Shown here: positions 7,067 to 13,510 of the stretch, piece after piece | How the letters are laid out: the number at the start of each line of letters is the position of its first letter | How positions within the stretch are numbered: the stretch's first letter is position 1 | Source: Pseudomonadota bacterium | Lineage (GTDB): Bacteria; Pseudomonadota; Alphaproteobacteria; Sphingomonadales; Sphingomonadaceae | NCBI GenBank assembly: GCA_023433445.1 | Contig: JAEZCS010000086.1 | Span: 1 to 16,516, forward strand | Direction: 5' to 3' | Length of the DNA: 16,516 bases | Position numbers and translations under genes: made by a program | The notes under the pieces: model-generated | The model's input: the letters and a program-made list of their open reading frames with translations, nothing else | Database searches by the model: none | What the model was told of the DNA's origin: nothing

Positions 7067-7510
7067 ATGGAATGGATGTTGTTGCCGCTGCGCCGCTATG
7101 CCCGCTTTTCCGGGCGTTCACGGCCCAAGGAATATTGGATGTTCATCCTCTTCCTCCTGATCTGCTTCATCGCGATCAGCATCATAGAGGGGCTGCTGGG
7201 CCTTGGCACGACGGAGCATTGGGTGCGACGAGGGCCGTGGTTGTTCGATACCGGTTATCAGACGCGCGGCGGGCCGCTCACCGGCCTGTTCGGCCTGGCC
7301 ATGCTGATTCCTTGGCTGGCGGTGGCCGTGCGCCGCCTGCATGACACTGACCGGAGCGGCTTTTGGCTGTTGCTCATCTTCTTCCCGCTGATCGGCAGCC
7401 TGGTCCTGCTCGTGTTCTTCATCATGAGTGGCACGCGGGGGCCGAACCGCTTCGGCCCCGATCCTGTAGAAGTCGGCGAGCCTGAACTGGCGTCTCCATC
7501 GCGCAAATGA
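7067..7510 (+). CDS. DUF805 domain-containing membrane protein
   Basis: A 147-residue membrane protein. The opening RYARFSGRSRPKEYW (residues 10-24) is the DUF805 signature, followed by hydrophobic segments FILFLLICFIAISII, LFGLAMLIPWLAVAV and WLLLIFFPLIGSLVLLVFFI, with the conserved RRLHDTDRSG loop and GTRGPNRFGPDP near the end. The family has no established activity. Three in-frame ATGs exist (7037, 7061, 7067); 7067 is preferred because GGGAGG ends six bases before it, whereas it abuts 7061. The gene is divergent from purL. The short polar tail after GPDP is not conserved-looking. Confidence 0.92.
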   Translation: MEWMLLPLRRYARFSGRSRPKEYWMFILFLLICFIAISIIEGLLGLGTTEHWVRRGPWLFDTGYQTRGGPLTGLFGLAMLIPWLAVAVRRLHDTDRSGFWLLLIFFPLIGSLVLLVFFIMSGTRGPNRFGPDPVEVGEPELASPSRK

Positions 7511-7537
7511 AAAAGGCCGGGCGGTGAGGCCCGGCCT
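7510..7537 (-). terminator. Rho-independent terminator for the lipoprotein gene
   Basis: A perfect 9-bp stem AGGCCGGGC / GCCCGGCCT (7514-7522 and 7529-7537) with a 6-base loop. Read on the minus strand it is followed by TTTTT, so it ends the lipoprotein transcript; on the plus strand there is no T-tract, though it may still slow transcripts from the DUF805 gene, whose TGA it touches. Confidence 0.8.
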
Positions 7538-7559
7538 GTGAAAGACATGGAAAGGGTGA

Positions 7560-7940
7560 TCAGGCCCGGCAGCTAAGGCCGCTCTTGCCCGGCAAGGTTA
7601 CCGTGATCTGCTGGCCGCTGCCTTCAACCGAATAGCCTTCTGCCGTGAAAGGCTTGCCGGGCTCTTCCGCGACGAGCTTCGTCGGTGCGCCATGCTTTTC
7701 GGTGCGCAGGTTCGCGGTCTTATCATCGCTCAGGAAGTCGATAAAGATCAGGCTGTTGTCCTTGCAACGATACTGGCGGCTTACCTTCACCGAGGGGGGA
7801 AGTTCGACAGGTGCTGCATTGGCGAGTTGCGCAGCCATCGGATCGGCGGGGCCGCCAACGACTTCGGGTTCATCATTCTGGTTGCAAGCGGACAGGAGGC
7901 TGAGAGCAACGACGGAAACTAGGGGGAGATAATATTTCAT
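7560..7940 (-). CDS. Small lipoprotein, possibly MliC-like
   Basis: A 126-residue lipoprotein. The signal peptide MKYYLPLVSVVALSLLSAC ends in the lipobox L16-S17-A18-C19, so the mature protein should be lipidated at C19; N20 follows, so outer-membrane placement is plausible. An acidic, Pro/Ala-rich linker leads to a beta-rich domain starting near Y57-R-C59 and ending with C124-R-A. A 'YxC...' start, a GYSVEGSG turn and a terminal Cys give the general pattern of MliC, a periplasmic inhibitor of C-type lysozyme, but similarity is weak and I would not name it so. ATG 7940 is chosen because it begins the signal peptide and has AAGGA seven bases upstream; an upstream in-frame start at 8054 would bury the signal. 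It is divergent from xseB. Confidence 0.82.
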   Translation of the reverse strand: MKYYLPLVSVVALSLLSACNQNDEPEVVGGPADPMAAQLANAAPVELPPSVKVSRQYRCKDNSLIFIDFLSDDKTANLRTEKHGAPTKLVAEEPGKPFTAEGYSVEGSGQQITVTLPGKSGLSCRA

Positions 7941-7963
7941 AGCGGTCCTTCTATGTGCATTTG

Positions 7964-7993
7964 CTGATAGGAGCGTCAACGCAAATCTGCCAA
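7964..7993 (-). promoter_or_regulatory. Candidate sigma70 promoter for the lipoprotein gene
   Basis: On the minus strand TTGGCA (7988-7993), 18-base spacer, TATCAG (7964-7969), ending 23 bases before the start codon. The -35 is fair, the -10 only partial. Confidence 0.3.
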
Positions 7994-8079
7994 GATTCCG
8001 CCAGCCTTGGGGCTTTTTTAATGAAGCTTTTATGACGAAAGGAGGCGGAATCACGGTTCCGACACCGCGCGGACTTGAC

Positions 8080-8096
8080 CGAGCCTGCAGGGCTCG
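8080..8096 (+). other. Hairpin in the xseB leader
   Basis: A 6-bp perfect stem CGAGCC / GGCTCG with a 5-base loop (TGCAG) ends 14 bases before the xseB ATG and close to its weak ribosome site (AGAGG). It could affect translation initiation or be chance in GC-rich DNA. Confidence 0.25.
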
Positions 8097-8110
8097 CCAA
8101 TGCAGAGGTC

Positions 8111-8371
8111 ATGGCCGAAGACAGCAAGACAGAGCCGGGCGATTTGTCCCAATTGTCGTTTGAAGATGCGCTGCGTGCGCTCGAATCCATTGTCCGGCGG
8201 CTGGAGAGTGGCGATGTGCCGCTCGACGAGTCCATCTCGCTCTATGCCCAAGGTGAGGAACTGCGCAAACGCTGCCTCGAGCGTTTGCAGGCTGCCGAAG
8301 CACGGATCCAGAAACTGACCATCGATTCCAGCGGCGCCGTCACGGGCGCCCAGCCGTTCGGCGCGGATTGA
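8111..8371 (+). CDS. xseB: Exodeoxyribonuclease VII small subunit
   Basis: An 86-residue, helical, charged protein of the usual XseB size. LSFEDALRALESIVRRLESG is the family signature, followed by PLDESISLYAQGEELRKRC and a coiled-coil-like stretch to IQKL. XseB subunits coat the large subunit XseA to form exonuclease VII, which degrades single-stranded DNA from either end in repair; xseA is not in the window. ATG 8111 is preferred to a TTG at 8075. It directly precedes ispA, whose start overlaps or closely follows the xseB stop, an arrangement common in proteobacteria (xseB-ispA). Confidence 0.95.
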   Translation: MAEDSKTEPGDLSQLSFEDALRALESIVRRLESGDVPLDESISLYAQGEELRKRCLERLQAAEARIQKLTIDSSGAVTGAQPFGAD

Positions 8372-8382
8372 GCGCCGCGGTG

Positions 8383-9291
8383 ATGGAGGGGGGGACCTCC
8401 GGGTCGGCACTGTTGGCGGAGCGGGCGTCCGCAGTCGCTGCCGCTATAGACCGCGCATTCGATCTTTTGCTCACTGTCCCGCACGATCCGCGCGCCCGAT
8501 TGTATGAAGCGATGCGTCACGCCGCTATTGGCGGGGGCAAGCGATTGCGGCCGCTGCTGGTCCAGGCTGCGGGCGAATTGTTCAACATCTCATCCGTATC
8601 ACTGCTGCGTGTGGGCCTCGCGATCGAGTGCATCCATGTCTATTCGCTGGTGCATGACGACCTGCCCGCGATGGATGACGATGACATCCGTCGGGGCAAG
8701 CCGACGATCCACAAGGCTTTCGATGAAGCCACGGCGATCCTGGCGGGCGATTGTCTCCACGACCTTGCCTTTGAAGTACTGGCGGATGAGGAAACTCATC
8801 CTGATCCGTTCGTGCGGGTGGAACTGGTAAAGGCGCTCGCGCTGTCCAGTGGCCCGGCTGGCATGGCGGGAGGGCAAATGATGGATCTGGAGGCCGACGG
8901 CACCAGCTTCGACCTCGCTACCGTCACACGGCTGCAACAGCTCAAGACTGGGGCGCTCATCGGCTTTTGCGTCGATGCGGCGGCCATCATGGCGCGGATC
9001 CCGGCCGAAGCGCGGACCAGCCTGCACGGCTATGCGCGCGACATCGGCCTCGCTTTCCAGATCGCCGACGATTTGCTGGACGTTGAAGGGGACGCCGACC
9101 TTGCCGGCAAGGCGGTGGGCAAGGATGCGGCTGCTGGCAAGGAAACCTTCGTCTCGCTGCTGGGGATAGACCGCGCCCGGGAACAGGCGCGTCTGCTCGT
9201 CGAACAGGCCAAGGCGCATTTGCACGGGTTCGGTGCCGAGGCTGACCTGCTGCGCGCAATCGCGGATTATATCGTGGAAAGGGACCGGTAA
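8383..9291 (+). CDS. ispA: Farnesyl diphosphate synthase (polyprenyl synthetase)
   Basis: A 302-residue all-helical prenyltransferase that condenses IPP with DMAPP and GPP to give farnesyl diphosphate for quinones, undecaprenyl carrier and carotenoids or hopanoids. The first Asp-rich motif is SLVHDDLPAMDDDD and the second is FQIADDLLDVEGD; GGGKRLRP binds IPP phosphate. The tyrosine five residues before the first motif (VYSLVHDD) and the two-residue insertion within it are features of bacterial type II farnesyl synthases, so C15 product length is likely. The start is uncertain: ATG 8383 is chosen, but TTG 8368 overlaps the xseB stop and would add five residues; neither has a clear ribosome site, so translation is probably coupled to xseB. 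coaD starts 4 bases after its stop. Confidence 0.93.
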   Translation: MEGGTSGSALLAERASAVAAAIDRAFDLLLTVPHDPRARLYEAMRHAAIGGGKRLRPLLVQAAGELFNISSVSLLRVGLAIECIHVYSLVHDDLPAMDDDDIRRGKPTIHKAFDEATAILAGDCLHDLAFEVLADEETHPDPFVRVELVKALALSSGPAGMAGGQMMDLEADGTSFDLATVTRLQQLKTGALIGFCVDAAAIMARIPAEARTSLHGYARDIGLAFQIADDLLDVEGDADLAGKAVGKDAAAGKETFVSLLGIDRAREQARLLVEQAKAHLHGFGAEADLLRAIADYIVERDR

Positions 9292-9294
9292 GGC

Positions 9295-9807
9295 ATGAGC
9301 AGGCAACGGGTAGGGGTCTATCCCGGCACGTTCGATCCGATCACTTTGGGTCACATGGACATCATCCGCCGGGGCGCCAAGCTGGTCGACAAGCTGGTGA
9401 TTGGCGTCACGACCAATATCTCCAAATCGCCCATGTTTTCCGATGAGGAACGGCTTGAGATGGTTCGCCGCGAATGCGCGGGGATCGACACGGAAATCGT
9501 CGTCATCGGTTTCAATTCGCTGCTGATGGACTTCGCCGAATCGCAAGGCGCCAGCGTCATCATCCGGGGCCTGCGCGCCGTTGCCGACTTCGAATATGAA
9601 TATCAGATGGCGGGCATGAACCAGCAGATCAATCCGCGCGTCGAGACCGTATTCCTCATGGCCGACGTCTCGCTTCAACCGATCGCGTCGCGGCTGGTGA
9701 AGGAAATCGCGCTGTACGGGGGGCCGATCCATAAATTCGTCAGCCCCGCCATATGTCAGCAGGTGGTGGAACGGGTCGGTGAGATCGGGCAGAAGGGCGG
9801 CCAATAA
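9295..9807 (+). CDS. coaD: Phosphopantetheine adenylyltransferase
   Basis: A 170-residue enzyme for the penultimate step of coenzyme A synthesis, transferring AMP from ATP to 4'-phosphopantetheine. It has the nucleotidyltransferase signature YPGTFDPITLGHMDIIRRG (TxGH motif), the substrate-binding IIRGLRAVADFEYEYQMAGM, and the second ATP motif PIASRLVKEIALYGG. Length is near normal, with a few extra residues at the C-terminus. The ATG follows the ispA TAA by three bases, with GGTAAGG in the overlap region, so the two are co-transcribed and probably translationally coupled. Confidence 0.97.
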   Translation: MSRQRVGVYPGTFDPITLGHMDIIRRGAKLVDKLVIGVTTNISKSPMFSDEERLEMVRRECAGIDTEIVVIGFNSLLMDFAESQGASVIIRGLRAVADFEYEYQMAGMNQQINPRVETVFLMADVSLQPIASRLVKEIALYGGPIHKFVSPAICQQVVERVGEIGQKGGQ

Positions 9808-9823
9808 AAGCCTGCTCAGGCTT
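9808..9823 (+). terminator. Short hairpin after coaD
   Basis: AAGCCTG CT CAGGCTT forms a short perfect stem directly at the coaD stop. There is no T-tract after it, so it may be a weak or rho-assisted end point, or only an mRNA 3' stabiliser. Confidence 0.3.
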
Positions 9824-9830
9824 CGTTCAG

Positions 9831-9858
9831 TTGCCAATCGCGAAGAGCGCGCTATCAG
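9831..9858 (+). promoter_or_regulatory. Candidate promoter for the cyclophilin gene
   Basis: TTGCCA (9831-9836), 16-base spacer, TATCAG (9853-9858), 42 bases before the start codon. With the hairpin after coaD this suggests separate transcription from coaD; hexamers are imperfect. Confidence 0.35.
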
Positions 9859-9900
9859 GGCAGCTTCGCCTCCAAAGTCCAAATCAGGGAAAGCTTATCC

Positions 9901-10656
9901 ATGCGGTTCAGTTCGGCGTTCAAGACCGTGGCGATCACTGTCGCTCTTTATGCGTCGAGCGGCGTGGCGATGGCCCAAGGTGGCGGGGGCGCCGCCGGCG
10001 AAGAGGTGAAGCGGGCTGAAGCTGCCGCGCGCGCTGAACAGAATGCCAAGTCGATGGGTCAGGATACGGCCGTCAAGCTTCCGCCCGCGACCGTGCCTGT
10101 GGACCCGGAAAATGTTTGGGCTCTCGACCTGTCGAGCGGCGGGCGCGTGCGCATTCAGCTGCGGCCGGACATCGCCCCGCAGCATGTGGAACGCATCAAG
10201 CTTTTGACGCGCCAGGGCTTCTACAACGGGCTTAAATTTCACCGCGTGATCCCCGGTTTCATGGCGCAGGGCGGCGATCCCAAGGGTGATGGGACCGGCG
10301 GCTCCTCGCTTCCTGACCTTCAGGCCGAATTCAATCCGATGCCCCACCTGCGCGGCACCGTGTCGATGGCGCGCGCAGCGGATGAAAACAGTGGCAACAG
10401 CCAGTTCTTCATCCTCTTCCTGCCCCGCATGCAGCTCGACAAGAAATATACGGTCTTCGGCCGTGTGATCGAAGGCATGCAATATGTGGATGCCATCACT
10501 CCGGGCGAGCCGCCTGCCAATCCGTCGACCATTCTTCAGGCGTCGATTGAAAGCGACGGAAAGCCGCCGGTAGCAGCGCTTCCTCCACCTCCGGCTCCCT
10601 CCATCGTCGCGCCCAAGCCCGCCCCGGCAAAGAAGGCTGCGCCGAAGAAGCGCTAA
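9901..10656 (+). CDS. Exported cyclophilin-type peptidylprolyl isomerase
   Basis: A 251-residue protein with a signal peptide (basic MRFSSAFK, hydrophobic core, AMA/Q cleavage after A25), an Ala/Glu-rich linker, a cyclophilin domain from about residue 70 to 205, and a Pro/Ala tail ending in lysines (AKKAAPKKR). The active-site segment is FHRVIPGFMAQGGD (113-126), giving the catalytic Arg R115 and the F120/M121/Q123 set; GNSQFFILFL (165-174) is also typical. It should speed proline cis-trans isomerisation in periplasmic proteins. The residue equal to the drug-binding Trp of human cyclophilin A is Q178, so cyclosporin binding is unlikely. ATG 9901 has AGGGAA about ten bases upstream. queA follows after 68 bases. 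Confidence 0.95.
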   Translation: MRFSSAFKTVAITVALYASSGVAMAQGGGGAAGEEVKRAEAAARAEQNAKSMGQDTAVKLPPATVPVDPENVWALDLSSGGRVRIQLRPDIAPQHVERIKLLTRQGFYNGLKFHRVIPGFMAQGGDPKGDGTGGSSLPDLQAEFNPMPHLRGTVSMARAADENSGNSQFFILFLPRMQLDKKYTVFGRVIEGMQYVDAITPGEPPANPSTILQASIESDGKPPVAALPPPPAPSIVAPKPAPAKKAAPKKR

Positions 10657-10670
10657 GGCTGAAGGAAAGC

Positions 10671-10703
10671 GGATCATGCCAGGTCCCCCCGGCATGATGA
10701 TCC
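10671..10703 (+). other. Hairpin between cyclophilin gene and queA
   Basis: ATCATGCC (10673-10680) pairs with GGCATGAT (10691-10698) around a 10-base C-rich loop; flanking GG and TCC can extend it with a small bulge. It lies 14 bases after the cyclophilin stop and 22 before queA. It has no T-tract, so it is not a classical terminator; it could end or attenuate transcription, or stabilise the cyclophilin mRNA. Confidence 0.4.
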
Positions 10704-10724
10704 CGTTCTGAGGATAGCGCCCGC

Positions 10725-11753
10725 ATGCGCGTAGATCTTTTCGACTTTGAATTGCCTCCTGAGAGCATTGCTCTGCGGCCGGCATCACCGCGCGATTCTG
10801 CCCGGTTGCTGCTGGTCGATGGCGACAAGCCGCTTCAGGATCGTATCGTGCATGATCTGCCTGCTCTTTTGCGGGCGGGCGACATTCTGGTCTTCAACGA
10901 TACCAAGGTTATTCCGGCCCAGTTGGAAGGGATGCGGGGGCAAGCCAAGATCGGCGCGACGCTTCACAAGCGGCTTGGCCTTCGTCAGTGGCAGGCCTTC
11001 CTGCGCAATGCCAAACGGGTCCGCGACGGCGATCAGATCGATTTCGGCGCGGGGGTCACGGCTCTTGCCGGGCCGCGCGATGAAGATGGCGGGGTTACCC
11101 TGACGTTCGAGGGCGATGAGCCCGTGGAGGTTCTACTGGAGCGGGCAGGGCGCATGCCGCTGCCGCCCTATATCGCCAGCAAGCGGCCGACCGACGCGCG
11201 TGACCGCAGCGACTATCAGACGATGTTCGCGCGCGAAGATGGCGCGGTCGCGGCTCCAACGGCGGCGCTGCACTTCACGCCTGATTTGATGGCGGCGCTG
11301 GCAGACGCGGGCATCGCATCAGAGACGCTGACGCTGCACGTCGGGGCTGGCACATTCCTGCCCGTGAAGGCTGAGGATACGACCGGCCATCGCATGCATG
11401 CGGAGTGGGGCCGGATCGAGCAAGCAACGGCCGATCGGTTGAACGCTGCCCGTCAGGCAGGTGGCCGCCTTATCGCTGTTGGCACGACGAGCCTGCGACT
11501 GCTCGAAAGCGCATGCGGCGAGGATGGCATCATCCGCCCCTTTGCCGATGAAACCCGTATCTTCATCACGCCCGGTTATCGTTTCCGCGCGGTCGATGGC
11601 CTCATGACCAACTTCCATCTGCCACGCTCGACACTGTTCATGCTTGTGAGCGCGCTCATGGGGCGGGAGCGCATGCAGGCGGTTTATGCCCATGCGATAG
11701 AGACGGGATACCGCTTCTATTCCTACGGGGACTCGTCGCTGCTTCTGCCTTAG
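10725..11753 (+). CDS. queA: S-adenosylmethionine:tRNA ribosyltransferase-isomerase (QueA)
   Basis: A 342-residue enzyme of full normal length that moves the ribosyl part of SAM onto preQ1 in tRNA to make epoxyqueuosine at the wobble base of GUN anticodons. Diagnostic pieces are MRVDLFDFELPPESIA at the start, ILVFNDTKVIPAQL, TLHVGAGTFLPVK, TGHRMHAEW, GTTSLRLLES, and the C-terminal MTNFHLPRSTLFMLVSALMG with RFYSYGDSSLLLP. The start follows GAGGATAGCGCCC with GAGG about 11 bases upstream. tgt, which inserts preQ1 and often follows queA, is not next to it here; a DUF486 gene converges instead with a 17-base gap. Confidence 0.97.
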   Translation: MRVDLFDFELPPESIALRPASPRDSARLLLVDGDKPLQDRIVHDLPALLRAGDILVFNDTKVIPAQLEGMRGQAKIGATLHKRLGLRQWQAFLRNAKRVRDGDQIDFGAGVTALAGPRDEDGGVTLTFEGDEPVEVLLERAGRMPLPPYIASKRPTDARDRSDYQTMFAREDGAVAAPTAALHFTPDLMAALADAGIASETLTLHVGAGTFLPVKAEDTTGHRMHAEWGRIEQATADRLNAARQAGGRLIAVGTTSLRLLESACGEDGIIRPFADETRIFITPGYRFRAVDGLMTNFHLPRSTLFMLVSALMGRERMQAVYAHAIETGYRFYSYGDSSLLLP

Positions 11754-11760
11754 GCTGCAA

Positions 11761-11775
11761 CGTAGCCGGGCTACG
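11761..11775. other. Perfect dyad between queA and the DUF486 gene
   Basis: CGTAGCCGGGCTACG folds as a 6-7 bp stem with a minimal loop. It fills most of the 17-base gap between two convergent genes, and its right arm contains the stop codon of the DUF486 gene. With no T-tract on either side its role as terminator is uncertain. Confidence 0.35.
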
Positions 11776-12109
11776 ATCGGCCGAGGAAGAGAAAAGCCAC
11801 CGCGGCCATGATGCACAGGAACGCGGCCGCGTGTCGCCAGTGCAGCGGTTCGCCCAGCACTGTCACCATGAAGCCGCTGAATATGATCAACGCGATGGCT
11901 TCCTGCGCGATCTTCAGTTGCGCGGCGCTCCACCCGCTGGCGAAGCCGATGCGGTTTGCCGGCACGGCAAAGCAATATTCGATAAGCGCGATGCCCCAGC
12001 TGATCATGATGACGATCAGGATCGGCTTTTCCATCCCGCCTTTCAGATGCCAGTACCAGGCGACGGTCATGAAAAGGTTGGAAACGACCAGCAGCAGGAT
12101 GGTTGGCAT
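11771..12109 (-). CDS. DUF486 / DMT family small membrane protein
   Basis: A 112-residue protein with four predicted membrane helices: ILLLVVSNLFMTVAWYWHL, ILIVIMISWGIALIEYCF, IALIIFSGFMVTVL and AAAFLCIMAAVAFLFLG. The loop PANRIGFASGWSAAQLKIAQ between helices two and three is the strongest DUF486 marker. The family is grouped with the drug/metabolite transporter (SMR-like) superfamily, but no substrate is established for it. Length is normal. ATG 12109 has GAGG about eight bases upstream. It converges on queA and follows the DUF2171 gene on the same strand, separated by a terminator, so it likely has its own promoter in the 161-base gap 12110-12270, where I see no clear hexamers. Confidence 0.92.
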   Translation of the reverse strand: MPTILLLVVSNLFMTVAWYWHLKGGMEKPILIVIMISWGIALIEYCFAVPANRIGFASGWSAAQLKIAQEAIALIIFSGFMVTVLGEPLHWRHAAAFLCIMAAVAFLFLGRS

Positions 12110-12223
12110 GGAAAGCCTCAGGAACGGACGGGTGCTCCTGTGCCATCATGAACTGGCTCAGCGCAAGCGAATGCAGCGCGCCGCGATCGGTCCGCTCCCC
12201 CGCCGCTAACAGCGCACACACAG

Positions 12224-12253
12224 AAAAAGGGCCCGGCGCTGGCCGGACCCTTT
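12224..12253 (-). terminator. Rho-independent terminator of the DUF2171 gene
   Basis: On the minus strand AAAGGGTCCGGC pairs with GCCGGGCCCTTT (one T-G wobble) around a short loop and is followed by a TTTTT run. It lies 18 bases past the stop of the DUF2171 gene and isolates it from the DUF486 gene downstream. Confidence 0.85.
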
Positions 12254-12270
12254 CCGTCGCTCAATAGCGA

Positions 12271-13194
12271 TCAGCGATAGCGATAGGTGTCGCGCGAAGT
12301 GCTAGAACTGCTGCTGCTCCAGCTATTCTGGTCGCGCCCCTCGCCGAACATTGCATTCTGTTCGCGCTCGGTGCGCCAAGCCTTTTGCGCTTCATCGGCG
12401 GTCTTCTCCAGCGTCACCCGCTGGTCGTCGACCGACCTGATCCAGGACGAGGGAACGGAATGATGCACGCCGCCTGCGTCCTGATCCGTCTTGGTCAGTA
12501 TGATGCGGTCACCGTTCAGCTTGTCAACGGTGCCGACATGTTCGCCGTCGCTTCCGACCACTTCCATATGCTCGCGGACCTGCTGCACCGCCTGCCGCTG
12601 TTCGGTCCGGCGGGTACGCCAAGTGCCGAATTCATTGTTGAAGCGGTCGCGGTGCTCGCGCTGATATTCCGCATAGTCGCGGTCCAGTTCCTCGATCCGT
12701 TGCTGGCGCCAGGCATAATAATTGGCATCATGATGCTCGCCATAGTCATGGGAGGGACCGAAGGAGCGGACCCGATTGCCGTGGTCTTCGCTACCAAATC
12801 CGCTCCGGTCGCCGGTAAAGGGTGCATAGCCCCGGTTGGGCAGATACCGGCTGCTGTTCGATGCCGATGCAAAGCCGATGCGGCTGCTCTCGTCGCGCGG
12901 GTCGCCATAGGGGCGATTATAATATTCGTCATATTCGCGGCGGCGTTCGGCTTCTTCATCACCAAACCAGCTGCGAATCTCGTCGCCCGCCCGGTCGAAG
13001 AAACCGCGGTCCTCGGGATCATATTGTTCCGTTGTGCGCCGTGTATCGGGGCCACTGAATTGACCCCGTGTGCCATATCGATAGCTATGGTCATCCCGCC
13101 AGCCCCGCTGTCCGCGGTAGCGGTCCGAGCCGCGATCCCAGTCACCGCGTGTCCTGTCGTCGCTTCCGTAGCGGCGTCCGCCTTGATAGCCCAT
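12271..13194 (-). CDS. Hydrophilic DUF2171 protein with SWFGD-type motif
   Basis: A 307-residue, highly charged protein without signal peptide or membrane helix. Residues 1-60 are low-complexity, rich in Arg, Gly, Asp and Tyr. Residues 63-87 hold RGFFDRAGDEIRSWFGDEEA, a motif I recall from sphingomonad proteins of the BON or DUF2171 type. The middle (90-200) is Tyr/Arg/Asp-rich and probably disordered. Residues 203-270 (MEVVGSDGEHVGTVDKL ... HHSVPSSWI) form the DUF2171 domain, a small beta-rich PRC-barrel-like fold by my reading. The tail is Ser-rich. ATG 13194 has AAGGAGAAGG just upstream. An EcfG-like promoter lies at 13245-13269, so a stress role is possible, which remains inference. A long frame on the other strand is a shadow. 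Confidence 0.88.
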   Translation of the reverse strand: MGYQGGRRYGSDDRTRGDWDRGSDRYRGQRGWRDDHSYRYGTRGQFSGPDTRRTTEQYDPEDRGFFDRAGDEIRSWFGDEEAERRREYDEYYNRPYGDPRDESSRIGFASASNSSRYLPNRGYAPFTGDRSGFGSEDHGNRVRSFGPSHDYGEHHDANYYAWRQQRIEELDRDYAEYQREHRDRFNNEFGTWRTRRTEQRQAVQQVREHMEVVGSDGEHVGTVDKLNGDRIILTKTDQDAGGVHHSVPSSWIRSVDDQRVTLEKTADEAQKAWRTEREQNAMFGEGRDQNSWSSSSSSTSRDTYRYR

Positions 13195-13244
13195 GGTCCT
13201 TCTCCTTGGCTGCTGTTGCTACGGCCTCAAGCCGTTGCCTCACC

Positions 13245-13269
13245 AATGAGCAGAAAGGCGCATCGTTCC
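13245..13269 (-). promoter_or_regulatory. Candidate EcfG-type (general stress) promoter of the DUF2171 gene
   Basis: On the minus strand GGAAC (13265-13269), a 16-base spacer and CATT (13245-13248), about 50 bases before the start codon. The alphaproteobacterial general-stress sigma factor EcfG recognises GGAAC with a CGTT-like -10 at about this spacing; here the -35 is exact and the -10 matches three of four. No competing sigma70 promoter stands out. Confidence 0.4.
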
Positions 13270-13272
13270 GCC

Positions 13273-13290
13273 CGTTACGTGGAGGTAACG
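13273..13290. other. Perfect dyad upstream of the GGAAC element
   Basis: CGTTAC-GTGGAG-GTAACG, two 6-base arms around a 6-base loop, ends 3 bases from the GGAAC box of the candidate promoter. It could be an operator or a structure at the end of some transcript; it has no T-tract. The rest of the 195-base gap 13195-13389 holds only the two promoters listed and a 13-codon frame at 13336-13377. Confidence 0.3.
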
Positions 13291-13349
13291 TCCGCGTTTC
13301 AAACCGCACCGTCGCCCGGTTTCAGGAGAGCAAATATGCGAAAAGCCCG

Positions 13350-13378
13350 TTGCAAGGGAAAAGCGGCTCGCTTATAGG
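13350..13378 (+). promoter_or_regulatory. Sigma70 promoter of tRNA-Ala
   Basis: TTGCAA (13350-13355), 17-base spacer, TATAGG (13373-13378). The first mature tRNA base is 12 bases downstream, so the primary transcript would carry only a short 5' leader. Confidence 0.7.
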
Positions 13379-13389
13379 CAGCGATCCTT

Positions 13390-13465
<76 letters not shown>

Positions 13466-13510
13466 TCCTTTCTGAAAATGGAGGGGTGCTCCTGAAGGTC
13501 TTTACCGCCT

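Noticed and set aside
5055..7160. A 701-codon open frame on the plus strand opposite purL
   Set aside because: It lies antisense to the unmistakable purL. Its product is rich in His, Arg, Ala and Asp with no recognisable domain, as expected when GC-biased third positions suppress stops on the opposite strand.
8008..8030. AGCC-TTGG-GGCT followed by a T run, a terminator-like pattern
   Set aside because: The stem is only about 4 bp and lies between two divergent genes, where no transcript needs ending.
8599..9882. A 427-codon minus-strand frame opposite ispA and coaD
   Set aside because: It spans two clear genes on the other strand, has shadow-type composition (many His/Asp/Arg) and no motif or ribosome site.
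9895..10788. A 297-codon minus-strand frame opposite the cyclophilin gene
   Set aside because: Antisense to a gene with signal peptide and catalytic motifs; no domain of its own.
11319..12221. A 300-codon minus-strand frame across queA and the DUF486 gene
   Set aside because: Overlaps conserved parts of both real genes in other frames; no recognisable family.
12385..13377. A 330-codon plus-strand frame opposite the DUF2171 gene
   Set aside because: Hydrophobic-looking product, but it is the complement of a repetitive charged gene that has a strong ribosome site and a terminator on the other strand. I considered which strand is real and chose minus for the DUF2171 match.
13336..13377. A 13-codon frame with a good AGGAGAG site upstream of tRNA-Ala
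   Set aside because: It overlaps the tRNA promoter hexamers, so it would have to be made from another transcript. The short basic peptide shows no leader-peptide feature such as a codon run.
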